Source: a virus
Strand: one strand, 5' to 3'
IMG/VR virus record: IMGVR_UViG_3300047548_000314
Location: 1 to 64,000 of that record
Length of the DNA: 64,000 nucleotides
Below are positions 15,525 to 24,398 of the stretch, piece by piece (positions within the stretch are counted from its first letter, which is position 1; every line of letters begins with the position of its first letter). A model generated the notes under the pieces. It worked only from the letters and a program-made list of their open reading frames with translations, made no database searches and was not told the origin of the DNA. The position numbers were made by a program, and so were the translations under genes.

Positions 15525-15824
15525 CTCAGCTTCAACCTTGACTTGCAAAGGATAGCCCTGGGCTCTTGCTTCAAGCGTAACTTCAATGCCCTTCTGCTCT
15601 GCAATTTCATATGGAAGAATCGCAACAACTGCACTACCGTTTTCGTGAATGTCAACTGTAATCTGTGACGCGGTGTCAGGGTTATAATTGAAAAAGTCAA
15701 TCAATGTAGCAACTACAAATTCCATTGAAGTGCGGTCATCATTTAGATAGATGATCTTGAAAAGAGGCGGTTCCTTCAAAGAAAGGTTCGGCTTGATCTT
15801 ATTCTTAATTTCAGCATTAGGCAT
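15516..15824 (-). CDS. clpS: ClpS adaptor, 102 aa
   Basis: The sequence PPLFKIIYLNDDRTSMEFVV matches the ClpS core, including the N-degron pocket residues N-D-D and T-x-M. The second pocket residue His is present in VDIHENGSA. ClpS delivers N-end-rule substrates to the ClpA (or ClpC) N-domain. The ATG at 15824 has AAGGAAA upstream; an upstream ATG at 15872 lies inside the leader hairpin. No clpA is in this window, so it may work with host ClpA. Confidence 0.9.
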   Translation of the reverse strand: MPNAEIKNKIKPNLSLKEPPLFKIIYLNDDRTSMEFVVATLIDFFNYNPDTASQITVDIHENGSAVVAILPYEIAEQKGIEVTLEARAQGYPLQVKVEAESN

Positions 15825-15841
15825 TAGAGTTTCCTTATATA

Positions 15842-15870
15842 GTGCTTGCGGGTACCATACCCGCAAGCAC
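15842..15870 (-). promoter_or_regulatory. Leader hairpin of clpS (may also terminate hsp20 mRNA)
   Basis: A perfect 12-bp stem (15842-15853 with 15859-15870) and a 5-base loop. It begins five bases after the late promoter at 15876-15883, so it would form at the very 5' end of the clpS mRNA. It also lies just after hsp20 and could act as its terminator. Confidence 0.75.
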
Positions 15871-15875
15871 ACTTT

Positions 15876-15883
15876 TATTTATA
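15876..15883 (-). promoter_or_regulatory. Late promoter TATAAATA for clpS
   Basis: A perfect match to the T4 late consensus, placed at the stop codon of hsp20 and reading toward clpS. Confidence 0.75.
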
Positions 15884-16330
15884 TTACTTTTCGTAGGTAA
15901 TAGCAATCGTTTTGGGCTTTTGCTCTTCAGGAACTTGTCGTTCAAGTCCGATCTTGAGAATGCCGTTTTCAACCTTTGCACCGATAACTTCAACGTAATC
16001 AGCAAGCGTGAATGTGCGACCGAATGTGCGGGCACTAATACCACGATGTAGGTACTCAAATTCCCTATTATACTCAATCGTTTGTTCGCCTGAAATAGTT
16101 AGAACATTCTTTTCAACCGTGATGTTGATATCACCTTCGCGGAAACCAGCAACAGCTAACTCAATTTCGAATGAGTCCTCGCTATATTTTATAATATTGT
16201 AAGGTGGATAATTGACGCTGGTTTGTTGTTGGTTAGCTCGCATCAATTCATCAAAGATGTTGTCAAATCCGATACCGAACTTATGAATTGATGGGATATC
16301 GAGGGAACGAAGGCTTAATTCTCTAGTCAT
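15884..16330 (-). CDS. Hsp20 small heat-shock protein, 148 aa
   Basis: The alpha-crystallin domain spans about residues 45-140, with the family motifs FEIELAVAGFREGDINITVE, LTISGE and an A-x-VENGILKIGLER end. Small heat-shock proteins hold unfolding proteins for refolding by ATP-driven chaperones. IbpA of E. coli is of similar length. Together with ClpP, ClpS and ClpX it forms a phage proteostasis set. An AAGGAGA site precedes the ATG. Confidence 0.92.
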   Translation of the reverse strand: MTRELSLRSLDIPSIHKFGIGFDNIFDELMRANQQQTSVNYPPYNIIKYSEDSFEIELAVAGFREGDINITVEKNVLTISGEQTIEYNREFEYLHRGISARTFGRTFTLADYVEVIGAKVENGILKIGLERQVPEEQKPKTIAITYEK

Positions 16331-16364
16331 TGTTTCTATCTCCTTTATTAAGCAAGACTATTTT

Positions 16365-16402
16365 GTTGTAGACCTCACTGAGCATCTACAACGATACTTA
16401 TA
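16365..16402 (-). promoter_or_regulatory. Leader hairpin and possible late promoter for hsp20
   Basis: TATAAGTA (16395-16402), a late-promoter variant, followed two bases on by an 8-bp stem GTTGTAGA/TCTACAAC (arms 16365-16372 and 16385-16392) with a 12-base loop. The promoter assignment is tentative; the hairpin is clear. Confidence 0.5.
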
Positions 16403-16436
16403 TACTACTTTTTCGCAAAAAATACTAGTTTTTTGG

Positions 16437-17636
16437 TCAATACAATGATTCGGGAGCATTAACTAAATCTTCATCGATGATAAGTTGAACAAGCCCTCGT
16501 TCTTTGTATAACCTTATGTGGAACATATGAGGCATCAATACTTTTTCAATTTCAGTATGTAATCCTCTTGCTCCGGTCTTTAGATCAATGCAGTTTTGAG
16601 CAATTTTTCTTAATGCACCATCAGTGAATACTAAGTCAATTCCGTCGACGGAGAACAAATATTTGTATTGTTCAATGAAACTATTCTTAACCTCAGTCAA
16701 CACTGACACCAATTGGTCTAAAGTGAGTTCTTCTAAAGTGATAGTGGTAGTAAATCGTCCGATAAACTCAGGAATCATACCAAATCTTGTTAAATCGTCT
16801 GGAGTAACTTTCGAGATATCGACTGCTTCATCTTTGTTTTTAACTACAGCGCCAAAACCAATTGCACTGCTTTCAGTTCTAGTTTTGATAATCTTGTCAA
16901 GTCCCACGAAAGCCCCGCCAGCAATAAACAATATATTTTTGGTATCTACCTCAATATTTTCTGCTTGCGGATGCTTCCTCTTTCCGGCAGGATTGACTCT
17001 GCACTTAGTTCCTTCTACTAATTTAAGCAATGCCTGCTGCACGCCTTCTCCGCTAACGTCTCTTGTAATGCTAGTATGTTCGCTCTTACGAGCAATCTTA
17101 TCAATTTCGTCAATGAATACAATGCCGCGCTCTGCCAAAGATACATCATAGTTGGCCAAGCTTAATAGCATATTGATCATACTTTCTACGTCTTCGCCTA
17201 CATACCCAGCTTCGGTAAGGTTAGTTGCATCAGCTACTACGAAGGGAACGTTGAGATACTTTGCTACGCTACGTGCAAGCAATGTCTTACCAGAACCAGT
17301 TGGTCCAACGAACAATACGTTGCCCTTCTGTATGTCAAGGTCCTTAGGAGGATTATTAATGCGTTTATAGTGATTGGCAATAGCAACTGCTAATACTTTC
17401 TTAGCGTTATCCTGTCCTATAACGTGCTTATCAAGGTGATCTTTGATGCTATATGCATCAAACATCTTCTGTTCATCAAGTTTGATTGGTTTAACGTTCT
17501 TTTCTTCTATTACTAGTTGATTGCACAAATCAATGCAAGTGGTGCAGATAGCAACATCTTCACCTACGATTAATTTTTTAACTTCATCTTTGTGGCTCCC
17601 GCAGAAAGAGCAGTGATGTAATTTTTTATCAGACAT
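16437..17636 (-). CDS. clpX: ClpX unfoldase ATPase, 399 aa
   Basis: This is a full-length ClpX, the AAA+ ring that unfolds substrates and threads them into ClpP. The N-terminal zinc domain has C9, C12, C31 and C34. Walker A is GPTGSGKT (111-118), the pore loop is GYVG (144-147) and Walker B is IVFIDE (172-177). The IGF loop that docks on ClpP is intact (259-261). All parts needed for a working ClpXP with the phage ClpP are present. Confidence 0.95.
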   Translation of the reverse strand: MSDKKLHHCSFCGSHKDEVKKLIVGEDVAICTTCIDLCNQLVIEEKNVKPIKLDEQKMFDAYSIKDHLDKHVIGQDNAKKVLAVAIANHYKRINNPPKDLDIQKGNVLFVGPTGSGKTLLARSVAKYLNVPFVVADATNLTEAGYVGEDVESMINMLLSLANYDVSLAERGIVFIDEIDKIARKSEHTSITRDVSGEGVQQALLKLVEGTKCRVNPAGKRKHPQAENIEVDTKNILFIAGGAFVGLDKIIKTRTESSAIGFGAVVKNKDEAVDISKVTPDDLTRFGMIPEFIGRFTTTITLEELTLDQLVSVLTEVKNSFIEQYKYLFSVDGIDLVFTDGALRKIAQNCIDLKTGARGLHTEIEKVLMPHMFHIRLYKERGLVQLIIDEDLVNAPESLY

Positions 17637-17650
17637 ATGTTTACTTATTA

Positions 17651-19141
17651 CTAACTATTTTTGCTTAGATATTCTTCGATTTGATCACGCTCGTTATCAG
17701 ACAATAACTCTGGATCATACTCGCCCGAATCAAGTTTGGTTATCAAATGACGAATATATTCTTCGTCAAATAAAGTTTGTTCTTTGTTTATTTCAAACCA
17801 TCTATCACCACCAAACTTATATGCTCGGTTAGGAAGCATATCTACTCTAACAAACGTATCACCTTTTTTTGCGAATTTAGGAAATTCTATTCCAAAGTTT
17901 GCATTAGACAGAGTTTCATCGGGTTTTGCGATAAACAATTCAGGATGCATTTCTTGTAATGCACTCTTGCTCACGCTTTTCCCCTGATATTTTATATATC
18001 CGGTGTCGGTTTCTTGAAGTGTTATTCCTTCAGTTCTGATTTCCGGTGCGGCTTCGGGCTGTCGTGCCTCTCCCCTAATGTGTCCCTCAATCTTTTCTTC
18101 TTGTCCTGGTAGTTCCCCATCAATTTCATCATCAGAGGGATCGTGTATCTCCAGCTCACTCGGTCGTAATTCTCCAACTGGTTCAACAACCACCGGCTGT
18201 ATCTCAATTTCAACATTAGGCTTCTCCTTAACCTCGTAAGGAGTTTCGGTTAATACATCATCAAGAACTTCATCTAAGAACTTACTAGTATCTTCGTCAA
18301 GTTTATTGGTTGAGAACGTTTCTTTAAACTTATCCTCTTCCTCTTCTTCCTCACGCTTTTTCAAGTCTTCTTCTAACCACTTATAACTACTTTGTGCAGC
18401 AAGAACTAATGTAAGAGCTAGTGGATCAAATACAAACACTATAAGTATGATTACCCATCTAACCGCTCTTTCAAGTAAGTTACTATCAGGATTATCACCA
18501 TAGATCAATGCTGCTATATATTTGATTGGGCCAACTTCTGCTTCTACCTTACGAACCTGGGCACGAATGGGAGCAGCGTCTTCGTTTAATTTAGCTATCG
18601 TTTCTTGATCGGCTGCGATTTCAGCTTGGATTCGGGCACGTTCTTTCTTCTGCTGATTTCTAACTGAAACAGCACGATTTGCACCCTTATCGTCAGTTGT
18701 TCTACCTAGAAGCTGGTCAACTTGCGCATCCATCTGTTGTAGTGCTTTGCGGTTAGCATCTATGTTTTCTTTAGCAGTTTGAATCTTAGTATCATATACT
18801 GCTACTTTAGCGCCAACATCACCACTGACCAATGTTTGGTCACTGTGTGCTTTACTCAAGAAACCAAATATACCCATACTAGTTAGAAACGCAAGAGCTA
18901 CTACAGCAGGAACAAGATATAGTTTAAGATTCCATCCTGCTCTATTCCAATATCTATGTAACCAAACCGTAGTTACAACTTTGGCGAGTTCTAGGGAACC
19001 ACCCATAATGATGATAGGGATAACAGCAGCAGCAAATATTGCTATTAATCCCTGTATACTGTAATAAGCCGCTATTGCGCTAAGACTAAGTGCAACCAAT
19101 AAGGTTAATGTTGCAAAACTGAATACTTTTCTAAAATTCAT
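17651..19141 (-). CDS. Membrane protein with coiled coil and acidic tail, 496 aa
   Basis: Three hydrophobic segments lie in the first 110 residues and one near residue 230 ([20 protein letters not shown]). Between them is a long charged coiled coil (about 120-220). The C-terminal half is acidic and Pro/Glu-rich, then folds again at the end ([18 protein letters not shown]). No enzyme motif is visible. A late promoter ends four bases before the ATG and no ribosome site is present, so the late mRNA is probably leaderless. Confidence 0.75.
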   Translation of the reverse strand: MNFRKVFSFATLTLLVALSLSAIAAYYSIQGLIAIFAAAVIPIIIMGGSLELAKVVTTVWLHRYWNRAGWNLKLYLVPAVVALAFLTSMGIFGFLSKAHSDQTLVSGDVGAKVAVYDTKIQTAKENIDANRKALQQMDAQVDQLLGRTTDDKGANRAVSVRNQQKKERARIQAEIAADQETIAKLNEDAAPIRAQVRKVEAEVGPIKYIAALIYGDNPDSNLLERAVRWVIILIVFVFDPLALTLVLAAQSSYKWLEEDLKKREEEEEEDKFKETFSTNKLDEDTSKFLDEVLDDVLTETPYEVKEKPNVEIEIQPVVVEPVGELRPSELEIHDPSDDEIDGELPGQEEKIEGHIRGEARQPEAAPEIRTEGITLQETDTGYIKYQGKSVSKSALQEMHPELFIAKPDETLSNANFGIEFPKFAKKGDTFVRVDMLPNRAYKFGGDRWFEINKEQTLFDEEYIRHLITKLDSGEYDPELLSDNERDQIEEYLSKNS

Positions 19142-19145
19142 AATG

Positions 19146-19153
19146 TATTTATT
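19146..19153 (-). promoter_or_regulatory. Late promoter, leaderless type
   Basis: AATAAATA, four bases, ATG at 19141: the same spacing as at 14419, 27732 and 53217. Confidence 0.6.
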
Positions 19154-19373
19154 CGGTTACACCAAATAAATGACCATAGTTACTTATAAACTCAGGTGCA
19201 AACATAACCAATTTTCTGGGAATTCCTGGTCCTTGATGAATATGATAAGTGATCCAGGCGCCTTCCTCTCTGCGCTTAACTTGAACTACTTCAATGCTAT
19301 CGCCATCTTCAAATGTATAAATTTCGCCTACAAGATGTTGATAGTCTTCCACTTTAGGAAGTTCTTCATTCAT
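19149..19373 (-). CDS. Conserved hypothetical protein, 74 aa
   Basis: A beta-rich small protein: IYTFEDGDSIEVVQVKRREE, then GPGIPRKLVMFAPEFISNYG and HLFGVTE. The pattern IPRKLVM-x5-F-x3-YGHLFG looks like a conserved small-protein core, but no function is known. The start overlaps the stop of the upstream zinc-binding gene. Confidence 0.75.
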   Translation of the reverse strand: MNEELPKVEDYQHLVGEIYTFEDGDSIEVVQVKRREEGAWITYHIHQGPGIPRKLVMFAPEFISNYGHLFGVTE

Positions 19374-19548
19374 TATTTTCTCCGAACATATTTTCTTTCA
19401 TACGAATCTCTGTGATCATAGGATCCTTGAGAGCGCATTCTTCACAAATTTCTTCGTGTTTGATACCATATGGGCGTGTAGTCGTGATAAGACCACATCC
19501 TTCACAACGATGAGGTGGTTCTTCAATAATAATTTTAAAAATAGTCAT
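19366..19548 (-). CDS. Small zinc-binding protein, 60 aa
   Basis: Two C-x2-C knuckles (CEGCG and CEEC) about 20 residues apart form a classical zinc ribbon in RCEGCGLITTTRPYGIKHEE. The start overlaps the preceding stop (ATGA) and the end overlaps the next start. Such ribbons often bind nucleic acids or proteins; the partner here is unknown. Confidence 0.75.
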   Translation of the reverse strand: MTIFKIIIEEPPHRCEGCGLITTTRPYGIKHEEICEECALKDPMITEIRMKENMFGENNE

Positions 19549-19700
19549 TTACAGATTCTTTCAATTTGATCGGCAGGTGTATGCTGTGCGAACCCTTCTA
19601 TACGGCAGTTTGACTTTGCCATACTATCTATTGCTAAAGCACCGAATATAGCTAAAGCAAACCCTATAACCATAATAGCTAGCCACTTAGTATCATTCAT
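19545..19700 (-). CDS. Small membrane-anchored protein, 51 aa
   Basis: The frame MNDTKWLAIMVIGFALAIFG continues with ALAIDSMAKSNCRIEGFAQH and ends QIERICK. One membrane segment (6-25) precedes a short tail with two cysteines. The start overlaps the stop of the ligase gene (TGATG) and the stop overlaps the zinc-ribbon start (ATGA). Function unknown. Confidence 0.75.
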   Translation of the reverse strand: MNDTKWLAIMVIGFALAIFGALAIDSMAKSNCRIEGFAQHTPADQIERICK

Positions 19701-21031
19701 CACTTATCATCCCTAAAACGAACAAAACGGGGGAACCGAAGACTATAGCTACCATCCTGATTCTGCGTAATAGCATCAGCCATAATTTCCACAGTGCGAC
19801 CAAAGATAAACGAACGGTCTTCCCAAAGTTGCTTGCGTTCGCTATCACTGAACCCACTACCAGCATTGACAACAATATCCTTACCGTGATCGTGTCCTGC
19901 ACAAACCAATGCACCAAGACGACCCTTATTGCGACCAGTACCTTCTTCAATACCGATAACCTGCAAGTCAACAGTGATCGTGGGCTTCCACTTGAGCCAA
20001 AACTTGCTACGAGTGCATTCATAAGGAGCATCAAGGTCCTTGATCATAATGCCCTCAAATCCAGCAGCAACCATATTCTGTGCATACTTATGAAGTTCAT
20101 TTTGTCCTTCTTCGGTGTCAAGGTCAACTTCAATATGAGGAAGCAGTTCAACATTGGGCATCTTATCAATGGTAGGACGCATCTTGTCAAGAATAGCAAG
20201 ACGCTTATGCAACTGTGCGTTATGATGCCCCTCTAGGAAATTATTCATAGGAATAACATCAAAAATATGGAAGACACTATCATCATTCTGAACATCTTCC
20301 TTACGACGAGCCTGCCGCATCAGTTCCTGAAAACTATTGCCTACAACCTCACCGTCAAGAACAAATCCTTGCCCAGTCACACCTTCTGCTTCAAGCAGGT
20401 CAATTGCATAATTTTCAATCTGTTCTTCAATATGACGGAAATTTTCAAAAATTTTACCATTGCGACTGTAACAGTTGATATTGACACCACCATAATCGGG
20501 GAAGCCAACAGTCATCAGAACACGAACACCGTCAAGCTTGGGTTCAAGACGCTTGATGCCCTTCATTTCAGGGCGGCCCTCGCTGTTAGTAGCAAGTTGG
20601 CAACTGAATACGGGAATCTCATATTCCGTCTTTTTAACAATCTTGTTTATGGTAGTAGTGCTTACTCCGCAACGCATATCACGACGAAGAATGGGAGCAA
20701 GAAATAGATTCCACTCGTCACTGTCAAAACGATAGGAGATATCACTGATAGCATCACGAGCAGCATTACCAGTGATCCTGCGCTGACTAAGGTCATCGAT
20801 AAGTTCAACGAATTCATCCCAAGGATTTTCAGCGTCAACGATACCTAAACTGTCTGGAATCTGCTTTACACCAAATGTAACATATGGATTATAGCAGAGA
20901 TAAAGCCCCTTGAGAAAGAAATGTGATATCTCGCTGCCAAGCTTAGCAGCCTCAAGTGCTTGCTTAAGAACATCTTCTTTATGAAGACGCCCATTGTCTT
21001 CGTTAAGCTTTTTGATCCACGCGGCTGACAT
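19700..21031 (-). CDS. ATP-dependent DNA ligase, 443 aa
   Basis: Motif I is EPKLDGVR, with K165 as the AMP-accepting lysine. Other nucleotidyltransferase motifs follow: FVLDGEVVG (III), FEGIMIK (IV) and WLKWKP (V). The C-terminal OB domain contains GRLGALVCAG. This is the T4 gp30 type, which seals nicks in lagging-strand synthesis and repair. Length is near the T4 enzyme (487 aa). It has its own promoter at 21066 and leads a run of three small genes. Confidence 0.93.
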   Translation of the reverse strand: MSAAWIKKLNEDNGRLHKEDVLKQALEAAKLGSEISHFFLKGLYLCYNPYVTFGVKQIPDSLGIVDAENPWDEFVELIDDLSQRRITGNAARDAISDISYRFDSDEWNLFLAPILRRDMRCGVSTTTINKIVKKTEYEIPVFSCQLATNSEGRPEMKGIKRLEPKLDGVRVLMTVGFPDYGGVNINCYSRNGKIFENFRHIEEQIENYAIDLLEAEGVTGQGFVLDGEVVGNSFQELMRQARRKEDVQNDDSVFHIFDVIPMNNFLEGHHNAQLHKRLAILDKMRPTIDKMPNVELLPHIEVDLDTEEGQNELHKYAQNMVAAGFEGIMIKDLDAPYECTRSKFWLKWKPTITVDLQVIGIEEGTGRNKGRLGALVCAGHDHGKDIVVNAGSGFSDSERKQLWEDRSFIFGRTVEIMADAITQNQDGSYSLRFPRFVRFRDDK

Positions 21032-21065
21032 ATATTATCCTATAATTTATTTAACTTAGTTTCTA

Positions 21066-21094
21066 ACTATATCACAGACAAACACTGTTGTCAA
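21066..21094 (-). promoter_or_regulatory. Sigma-70-like promoter for DNA ligase
   Basis: TTGACA (21089-21094), 17 bp, TATAGT (21066-21071). Confidence 0.75.
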
Positions 21095-21312
21095 GACCAA
21101 TGTAATAGGAACCAGGTCATATCATTCTCATTTTGAAACGCAAGACTGTCTTTAACCTCGGGGATACCAGTTGTAGATATCAATTCAGCATTCCACTTGG
21201 CAAATTCTGTCGATAAGTCACGGATAATCTTTTCAGATGGTAACTGATATAAGAAATTAAACCACCAAGTTTTGGGCTTATAATCATCGCCTGTTATGGG
21301 TAAAATGCACAT
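21091..21312 (-). CDS. Small paralogue ending FLLHWS, member 3 (73 aa)
   Basis: Family features: a central Trp pair (KTWWFNFLYQL), then an acidic NENDMTWFLLHWS end. It is the last of six consecutive members and related frames in 21.1-22.6 kb. The ligase promoter -35 box overlaps its final codons. The ATG follows the previous stop after two bases. Confidence 0.7.
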   Translation of the reverse strand: MCILPITGDDYKPKTWWFNFLYQLPSEKIIRDLSTEFAKWNAELISTTGIPEVKDSLAFQNENDMTWFLLHWS

Positions 21313-21314
21313 TA

Positions 21315-21554
21315 TTATAAGAAACCTATTATAAAAGCGGTAGCTTCATATTCTTTGTCAAAGATAAAATCATAGTCCCATAACTCTCTACCATAATAAT
21401 CTTCATAGTGCGGAGCGGTGAAGGGCCAGCGTTTCTTAATACTATAGCTCATTTTACGGTCGTGACAAAATCTAAATGCCTTAGTGGTGTTAATAGTGCC
21501 CTTGACCCTAACACAATATTTGGGACCACGCCTAACTAGCTTATACTTGATCAC
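21315..21554 (-). CDS. Small paralogue, member 4 (79 aa)
   Basis: GTG 21554 is chosen because it lies in the GTGTGGTCGTGA end of the upstream member. The product is basic at the N-terminus (KYKLVRRGPKYCVRVKG) and ends KEYEATAFIIGFL, a diverged form of the family tail. Function unknown. Confidence 0.65.
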   Translation of the reverse strand: MIKYKLVRRGPKYCVRVKGTINTTKAFRFCHDRKMSYSIKKRWPFTAPHYEDYYGRELWDYDFIFDKEYEATAFIIGFL

Positions 21555-21937
21555 GACCACACCAATGTAAACCAAACATAGTCACTTTCTTCTTTGAAGG
21601 CGAAGAACATAAGGTCAACACCGCCGATACCATTAAACTCAAAGTTGCCTTGTTGATCATAAAAGCCTCGCAGCCAATCGTTGCGCCATTTACCTTGACA
21701 ATTCTTTTCGCACCATTTTACCATTTGATTAATACGATTCATATACGGATCGTAGCCTAGCGGTTCAACCGGAAACACCTGAGCATACCCGTGATAGAAA
21801 GTATGCGACTGTCGTGCTAGATATCCTATATCAGGGTCGTGTTTAAGTTCATACTCACGCCAGGTCTTACAGCCGTGAGTTTCTAGGAAACGCTTTTCCT
21901 TATAACCTTTATAGCGTTGTTTAAGTTTTTCTATCAT
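21551..21937 (-). CDS. Larger paralogue ending FTLVWS, member 5 (128 aa)
   Basis: The longest family member, with an extra basic N-terminal helix (MIEKLKQRYKGYKEKRF). The C-terminus is EESDYVWFTLVWS. ATG 21937 follows GAGGTGG, which is encoded by the end of the upstream member. Function unknown. Confidence 0.7.
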   Translation of the reverse strand: MIEKLKQRYKGYKEKRFLETHGCKTWREYELKHDPDIGYLARQSHTFYHGYAQVFPVEPLGYDPYMNRINQMVKWCEKNCQGKWRNDWLRGFYDQQGNFEFNGIGGVDLMFFAFKEESDYVWFTLVWS

Positions 21938-22143
21938 TCCCACCTCAACAAAAATGCTAATCTATCAGCTTCATTCTTGAATGTAAGAATTAGCCCAGTT
22001 AGTAACCAACCCGGAGTATACTTGTTTGTCCAATCTTCAATTTCCATCTGATGGTCGACATAATAACGCCAGTCTTTAATAACGAGCATAGGTGCTATAT
22101 TTTTAAGCATAGGCTCTCTATGCTGAATAGCTGTGAATTTCAC
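21934..22143 (-). CDS. Small paralogue ending FLLRWE, member 6 (69 aa)
   Basis: The product starts with a GTG inside the upstream member's GTGGTCGTGA end and closes NEADRLAFLLRWE. A Trp-rich centre (DWRYYVDHQMEIEDWTNKY) is shared with other members. Function unknown. Confidence 0.65.
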   Translation of the reverse strand: MKFTAIQHREPMLKNIAPMLVIKDWRYYVDHQMEIEDWTNKYTPGWLLTGLILTFKNEADRLAFLLRWE

Positions 22144-22334
22144 GACCACTTCAACACTATAAATGACAATGATGGCGGATCATTGTATATTTCTACATAA
22201 CCCTTAAATCCCTCACTGGGTTCGCTAACACCGTTTTGCCAAGTGTCAGGACCAGAAGGTCCAATATGGCTGTTCAACAGTGCGTTAATCTCATTATACG
22301 AGAGTTTGGTGTCACTGAAATATAATCTCATCAT
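22140..22334 (-). CDS. Small paralogue ending FIVLKWS, member 7 (64 aa)
   Basis: The double ATG at 22334 follows AAAGGAAC and is preferred to the frame's upstream start. The product MMRLYFSDTKLSYNEINALL ends DPPSLSFIVLKWS. Function unknown. Confidence 0.65.
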   Translation of the reverse strand: MMRLYFSDTKLSYNEINALLNSHIGPSGPDTWQNGVSEPSEGFKGYVEIYNDPPSLSFIVLKWS

Positions 22335-22567
22335 AGTTCCTTTAATATGAACCAAGTATACATTTCTTCGTTTTCGAAATCAATATGAATTCTACCCTGT
22401 CTCAGCCGAACCTTGTGTTCATATTTGTCATTCCAATACCAAGTCCATGGCTTGTCACGAAAACCATTACCGAACATTATATTTTCAACAAGCAAATCAC
22501 GGTATTTGTCTCTGAACCACTTAGGACGATCTTCGGGTTTTTCAGAAAGTATGACTAGGAATGACAC
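22331..22567 (-). CDS. Small paralogue, member 8 (78 aa)
   Basis: A GTG start with AAGGT upstream. The region EDRPKWFRDKYRDLL resembles DERPKWWKNCHDEL of the member at 1549. The end, ENEEMYTWFILKEL, is a variant of the family tail. It starts directly after the gene at 22568. Confidence 0.7.
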   Translation of the reverse strand: MSFLVILSEKPEDRPKWFRDKYRDLLVENIMFGNGFRDKPWTWYWNDKYEHKVRLRQGRIHIDFENEEMYTWFILKEL

Positions 22568-23218
22568 TTACAGAACCTTCACGTGGCTAAGCTGGGTGCG
22601 ATCTTCCTTATGGCTCTTAACCTTACCCTTGATACGAAGCTTAGAACCAACATCTAAACTCTTGCGCGAAGCGAAGAACACTACGGCACCATCAGTGATA
22701 GCAGTGACAAAGTTGGTATCCCAGTTGTTAGAATAGTTGCAGCGAACAACTTCAATGTCAAGCTCAACCTTCGAACCAACACTGTTGTTCAGTGTGCCGC
22801 TAGTTTCACGAAGACGAACATTCTGTTCATTACGAACCAAAGAACGCTCATAGCTAGCAGGAAGTGAGGAAGCAACAGCAATATCATAATTGCTATCGGT
22901 AGTTTCCTTGTCGGCAATGTTGAGCATAGCCTGCTCAAAATCGCTGAGGGTCTTGCCAGTGATAATCTTGAAGGAAAGACCGTGACAATATTGACGGACC
23001 TTATCGCCCATTTCACGATCGGCGTCGGAGATATCATAAGTGCCGTTCAGAAACATACGGATGAGAGTCTTGTTGGCAGTCTTGTCGACGGTAACATTAC
23101 CATCATCGTGATAAGTGTTCTCATCATACTTAAAGTAGCCACCATTGACACGGTGAGCAGCACAAGCAGCAGCAAAAACATCACTAACATTGTAAACGGG
23201 ACGGGTATAACGAGCCAT
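22568..23218 (-). CDS. Hypothetical protein with OB-like C-terminus, 216 aa
   Basis: The C-terminal region (VGSKLRIKGKVKSHKEDRTQLSHVKVL) has the strand pattern of an OB fold like that in single-strand DNA-binding or replication proteins. The N-terminal 120 residues are mixed and not recognised. It lies between the ligase region and a PP-loop gene and has a strong early promoter cassette. A nucleic-acid-binding role is inferred. Confidence 0.6.
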   Translation of the reverse strand: MARYTRPVYNVSDVFAAACAAHRVNGGYFKYDENTYHDDGNVTVDKTANKTLIRMFLNGTYDISDADREMGDKVRQYCHGLSFKIITGKTLSDFEQAMLNIADKETTDSNYDIAVASSLPASYERSLVRNEQNVRLRETSGTLNNSVGSKVELDIEVVRCNYSNNWDTNFVTAITDGAVVFFASRKSLDVGSKLRIKGKVKSHKEDRTQLSHVKVL

Positions 23219-23242
23219 CTGATATCTCCTTGCTATATATTT

Positions 23243-23271
23243 GTTATAGCATTTTGGGTAACCTATGTCAA
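23243..23271 (-). promoter_or_regulatory. Early promoter, cassette copy 3
   Basis: TTGACA (23266-23271), 17 bp, TATAAC (23243-23248), inside the 36-base block at 23226-23261. Confidence 0.85.
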
Positions 23272-23274
23272 GTG

Positions 23275-24216
23275 TTAAATTCCAAAATTGTCATTTTTTC
23301 CGGGCTCAACGCCCAACATTCTACCCATACTAGTATTCCATTTAATGATACTAGCTGTTGTACCGCATAGCTCTTCCATATCTTTTTTGATTTTAACACC
23401 ATCAAACCAATCTTTTAACATCGTGATATTTTCCCAACCGTGACTTTTGTGTCTTAGTTCCAAACGACCAAACCCTAGATTGTATAGCATTTGATGTTTT
23501 AAGTTTTTGATACGTAGGTTATCTCCTCCCATATCAAACGGGTTTTCAGATACAAGTTTAATATGCTCTTTGATAAAGAACAAGTTTGACTCTAAACTAT
23601 GACTAAGCATATTGCCTATTCCAGGTATGCCTTGTTCTCGCATAAAAATATCATAAAACGCAAATTCGTGCCTATGCGGGCTATATTGTGGTTTATTGAT
23701 TTCAGTTTGCGGCCAACTATAATCTCCGCCAATGATTGGGAAATTGTGACACTGCTGTATCAACCACATATGTGTAGGGACCATAGTATAAGTTATACCA
23801 TATGGCTCCATATATGGTACGTGATCTCCGTTTGTGAAAAAATTTTCAACATCCAATTCATAGAAAACTTGTCTAACGTTATGTTCTCTGCAAAATTTTT
23901 CAGCATAATATAAATCGTGCGTATTAAAGGGGCTACCTTTATACATTAACTTCATAGTTACTGCAATAACAGGAATGTTGTGTTTTAAACAAGATACAAT
24001 GGTGGCCTCACTATCAAGACCACCACTATATAATACTTCTGCTGACTTTTTTATGTCAGGTATATTAGATGCTAAAGCATCTATACCATTTGGGAAATTT
24101 TCACAATCAACATCAAGAAATTCCATAGTGAACAAGTTTTCATTTTCACTGATGGATTCAAGCGTTAACTTTTTATAGTTGTTTTTTCCAACATACCAGG
24201 TTCGTATAGTCATCAA
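23275..24216 (-). CDS. PP-loop ATPase (N-type ATP pyrophosphatase), 313 aa
   Basis: The signature SGGLDSEA (about residues 64-71) is the PP-loop that adenylates substrates in QueC, asparagine synthetase and thiouridylases. The rest (for example HNVRQVFYELDVENFF and GGDYSWPQTE) does not show QueC's C-terminal zinc cysteines. The window encodes FolE, QueD and QueE but no clear QueC, so this could be a substitute. The substrate is unknown. Confidence 0.65.
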   Translation of the reverse strand: MMTIRTWYVGKNNYKKLTLESISENENLFTMEFLDVDCENFPNGIDALASNIPDIKKSAEVLYSGGLDSEATIVSCLKHNIPVIAVTMKLMYKGSPFNTHDLYYAEKFCREHNVRQVFYELDVENFFTNGDHVPYMEPYGITYTMVPTHMWLIQQCHNFPIIGGDYSWPQTEINKPQYSPHRHEFAFYDIFMREQGIPGIGNMLSHSLESNLFFIKEHIKLVSENPFDMGGDNLRIKNLKHQMLYNLGFGRLELRHKSHGWENITMLKDWFDGVKIKKDMEELCGTTASIIKWNTSMGRMLGVEPGKNDNFGI

Positions 24217-24239
24217 TTATTTAATCAGTAGTACCGTAA

Positions 24240-24398
24240 TTAGTTATTATCCTTTTTAACACGCCCGGACTCAAAGGCATCTACGATCTTGTCAACCAGG
24301 CTCTTTTCACCTTCCTCCAGAACCTGAACCCAAACATTAGGACGGTCCTCATACTGACGAAAGATACCGCCCGGCAGTGTGATTTCTTTATACTTCAT
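24240..24398 (-). CDS. Hypothetical protein, 52 aa
   Basis: The frame MKYKEITLPGGIFRQYEDRP ends GRVKKDNN. It fits the gap between the PP-loop gene and the membrane protein, with a GGAG ribosome site and an 11-base overlap with the upstream gene. Soluble and acidic; function unknown. Confidence 0.65.
   Translation of the reverse strand: MKYKEITLPGGIFRQYEDRPNVWVQVLEEGEKSLVDKIVDAFESGRVKKDNN

Noticed and set aside
23275-24216. Calling the PP-loop protein QueC
   Set aside because: The SGGLDS motif is shared by many PP-loop enzymes, and the C-terminal zinc cysteines expected in QueC are not seen.
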